A stretch of DNA of 64,000 bases from Liolophura sinensis. Lineage: Eukaryota; Mollusca; Polyplacophora; Chitonida; Chitonidae. A program made the position numbers and the translations under genes. The stretch is taken from assembly GCF_032854445.1 (NCBI RefSeq), contig NC_088302.1, forward strand, positions 29,667,979 through 29,731,978, read 5' to 3'. Every line of letters begins with the position of its first letter. Position 1 is the first letter of the stretch. A model generated the notes under the pieces. It saw nothing but the letters and a program-made list of their open reading frames with translations. It made no database searches and was not told where the DNA came from. Positions 63,301 through 64,000 of the stretch are shown here, piece after piece.

Positions 63301-63581
63301 AACTTGCTGGACGACATTGTCTCCTCCATCGCTGTCCTGCACGAAAAGGCCTCCATCTTGGCTAACCTGAGCGAACCGCTGTTGGTGAGATTTCAAGATT
63401 TCTCTCCGGACTCTCGCGATGACGTGAACACTCTGCGAGACTCGCTTCAGTTCGACGGCTTCCATCGTCTGTTAGAGAATCCCATGAAGCGCATGGACGA
63501 GGCGCTGTCGGACATTGTAGCATTCCAGATGGATTTACAAGAATACACCAGAGGCTGTAGGATAAACGCTAAATTTTACCA
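63301..63581 (+). CDS. DEG/ENaC channel, exon 10: end of the insert
   Basis: Acceptor TTTTACTGCTTCAG, donor CA|GTATGT (phase 2), 281 nt. It encodes NLLDDIVSSIAVLHEKASIL, then LSEPLLVRFQDFSPDSRDDV, then a segment ending GCRINAKFYQ. It continues the helical, amphipathic insert, adds one more sequon (NLS), and ends directly before the conserved pre-TM2 strand. No known domain was recognised. The intron that follows (63582-63966) holds nothing else. Confidence 0.9.
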
Positions 63582-63966
63582 GTATGTATATAGGTTGTAC
63601 TTTTATAGATTTAAACAGTCAGTTCTCAATACTGATAGGTCCTTCATTATAACAGATACTTCTTTTATAAAGATGAAGTTATTTAGTTATTTAGGAGACT
63701 CCTAGTCGGGAATGTTTGATCGGCTTATCTGTGCAGGATAGAAAATTGTGTTAGGCCGTTCTAAAGTAAGAATGATGTAGGTTATTAATTAAGCACAAGT
63801 AACTATATCTGCTAACGTTTTGAGCCTTGCTCCCATTTATTTCACATATAGTCGAAAGTGCTTAACCAATCCACTGAATGTCTATTTTGAAGCTTTCTGA
63901 TTTTGATCCATGTGTATTAGTAATGAATTGAAATGAATACACATTCATTTGTCTTTCGTCTTTCAG

Positions 63967-64000
63967 AAACAACTTCTTGCAGTTGGATGTATTTTTCCAA
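63967..64000 (+). CDS. DEG/ENaC channel, exon 11 (partial): strand before TM2
   Basis: The acceptor TCGTCTTTCAG restores the frame (CA + A = Gln) and the exon reads NNFLQLDVFFQ up to the window edge. This matches the conserved segment entering TM2 in ASICs (ENILVLDIFFE). The pore-forming TM2 with its GxS selectivity filter and the C-terminus lie beyond the window. Confidence 0.92.

Overview
This is eukaryotic, AT-rich, intron-dominated DNA, most likely from a lophotrochozoan and probably a mollusc. The evidence is large introns with GT-AG borders, scattered tRNA-derived SINEs of a kind common in molluscan genomes (called SINE-A and SINE-B here), many microsatellites, and one 200-N scaffold gap. 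The taxon is an inference; no ribosomal or mitochondrial marker is present.

Only one gene can be supported. It is a plus-strand DEG/ENaC (degenerin / epithelial Na+ channel / ASIC superfamily) subunit running from an ATG at 13610 past the right edge. I assembled eleven coding exons by reading frame, splice site and splice phase: 13610-14154 (cytoplasmic N-terminus), 46240-46407 (TM1 and the FPAVTICNLN motif), 51494-51661, 52203-52502 (interrupted by the gap), 56909-57090 (palm/beta-ball core), 60472-60607 and 60973-61062 (Cys-rich thumb), 61622-62798, 63050-63104, 63301-63581, and the start of the pre-TM2 exon at 63967. TM2 lies outside the window. Except at the exon 3/4 junction beside the gap, every junction is phase-consistent.

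The main discovery is in this gene. Between the last thumb motif (CPCLRSCHRVEY) and the strand leading into TM2 (NNFLQLDVFFQ), where ASICs have roughly 30-40 residues, it carries about 470 extra residues. The extra segment is predicted helical/coiled-coil, has nine N-glycosylation sequons and two histidine clusters, and is encoded mostly by one 1.18-kb exon. The channel also has a long (about 182-residue) cytoplasmic N-terminus with a short coiled coil, and no recognisable HG gating motif.

Layout: 1-13.4 kb is upstream sequence with repeats and no recognised gene; about 13.46-14.15 kb is the first coding exon and its leader with two uORFs; 14.2-46.2 kb is a 32-kb first intron holding SINEs and mini/microsatellites; 46.2-57.1 kb holds exons 2-5; 57.1-60.5 kb is an intron with a nest of three SINEs; 60.5-64 kb is a dense cluster of six exons encoding the thumb, the insert and the start of the pre-TM2 strand.
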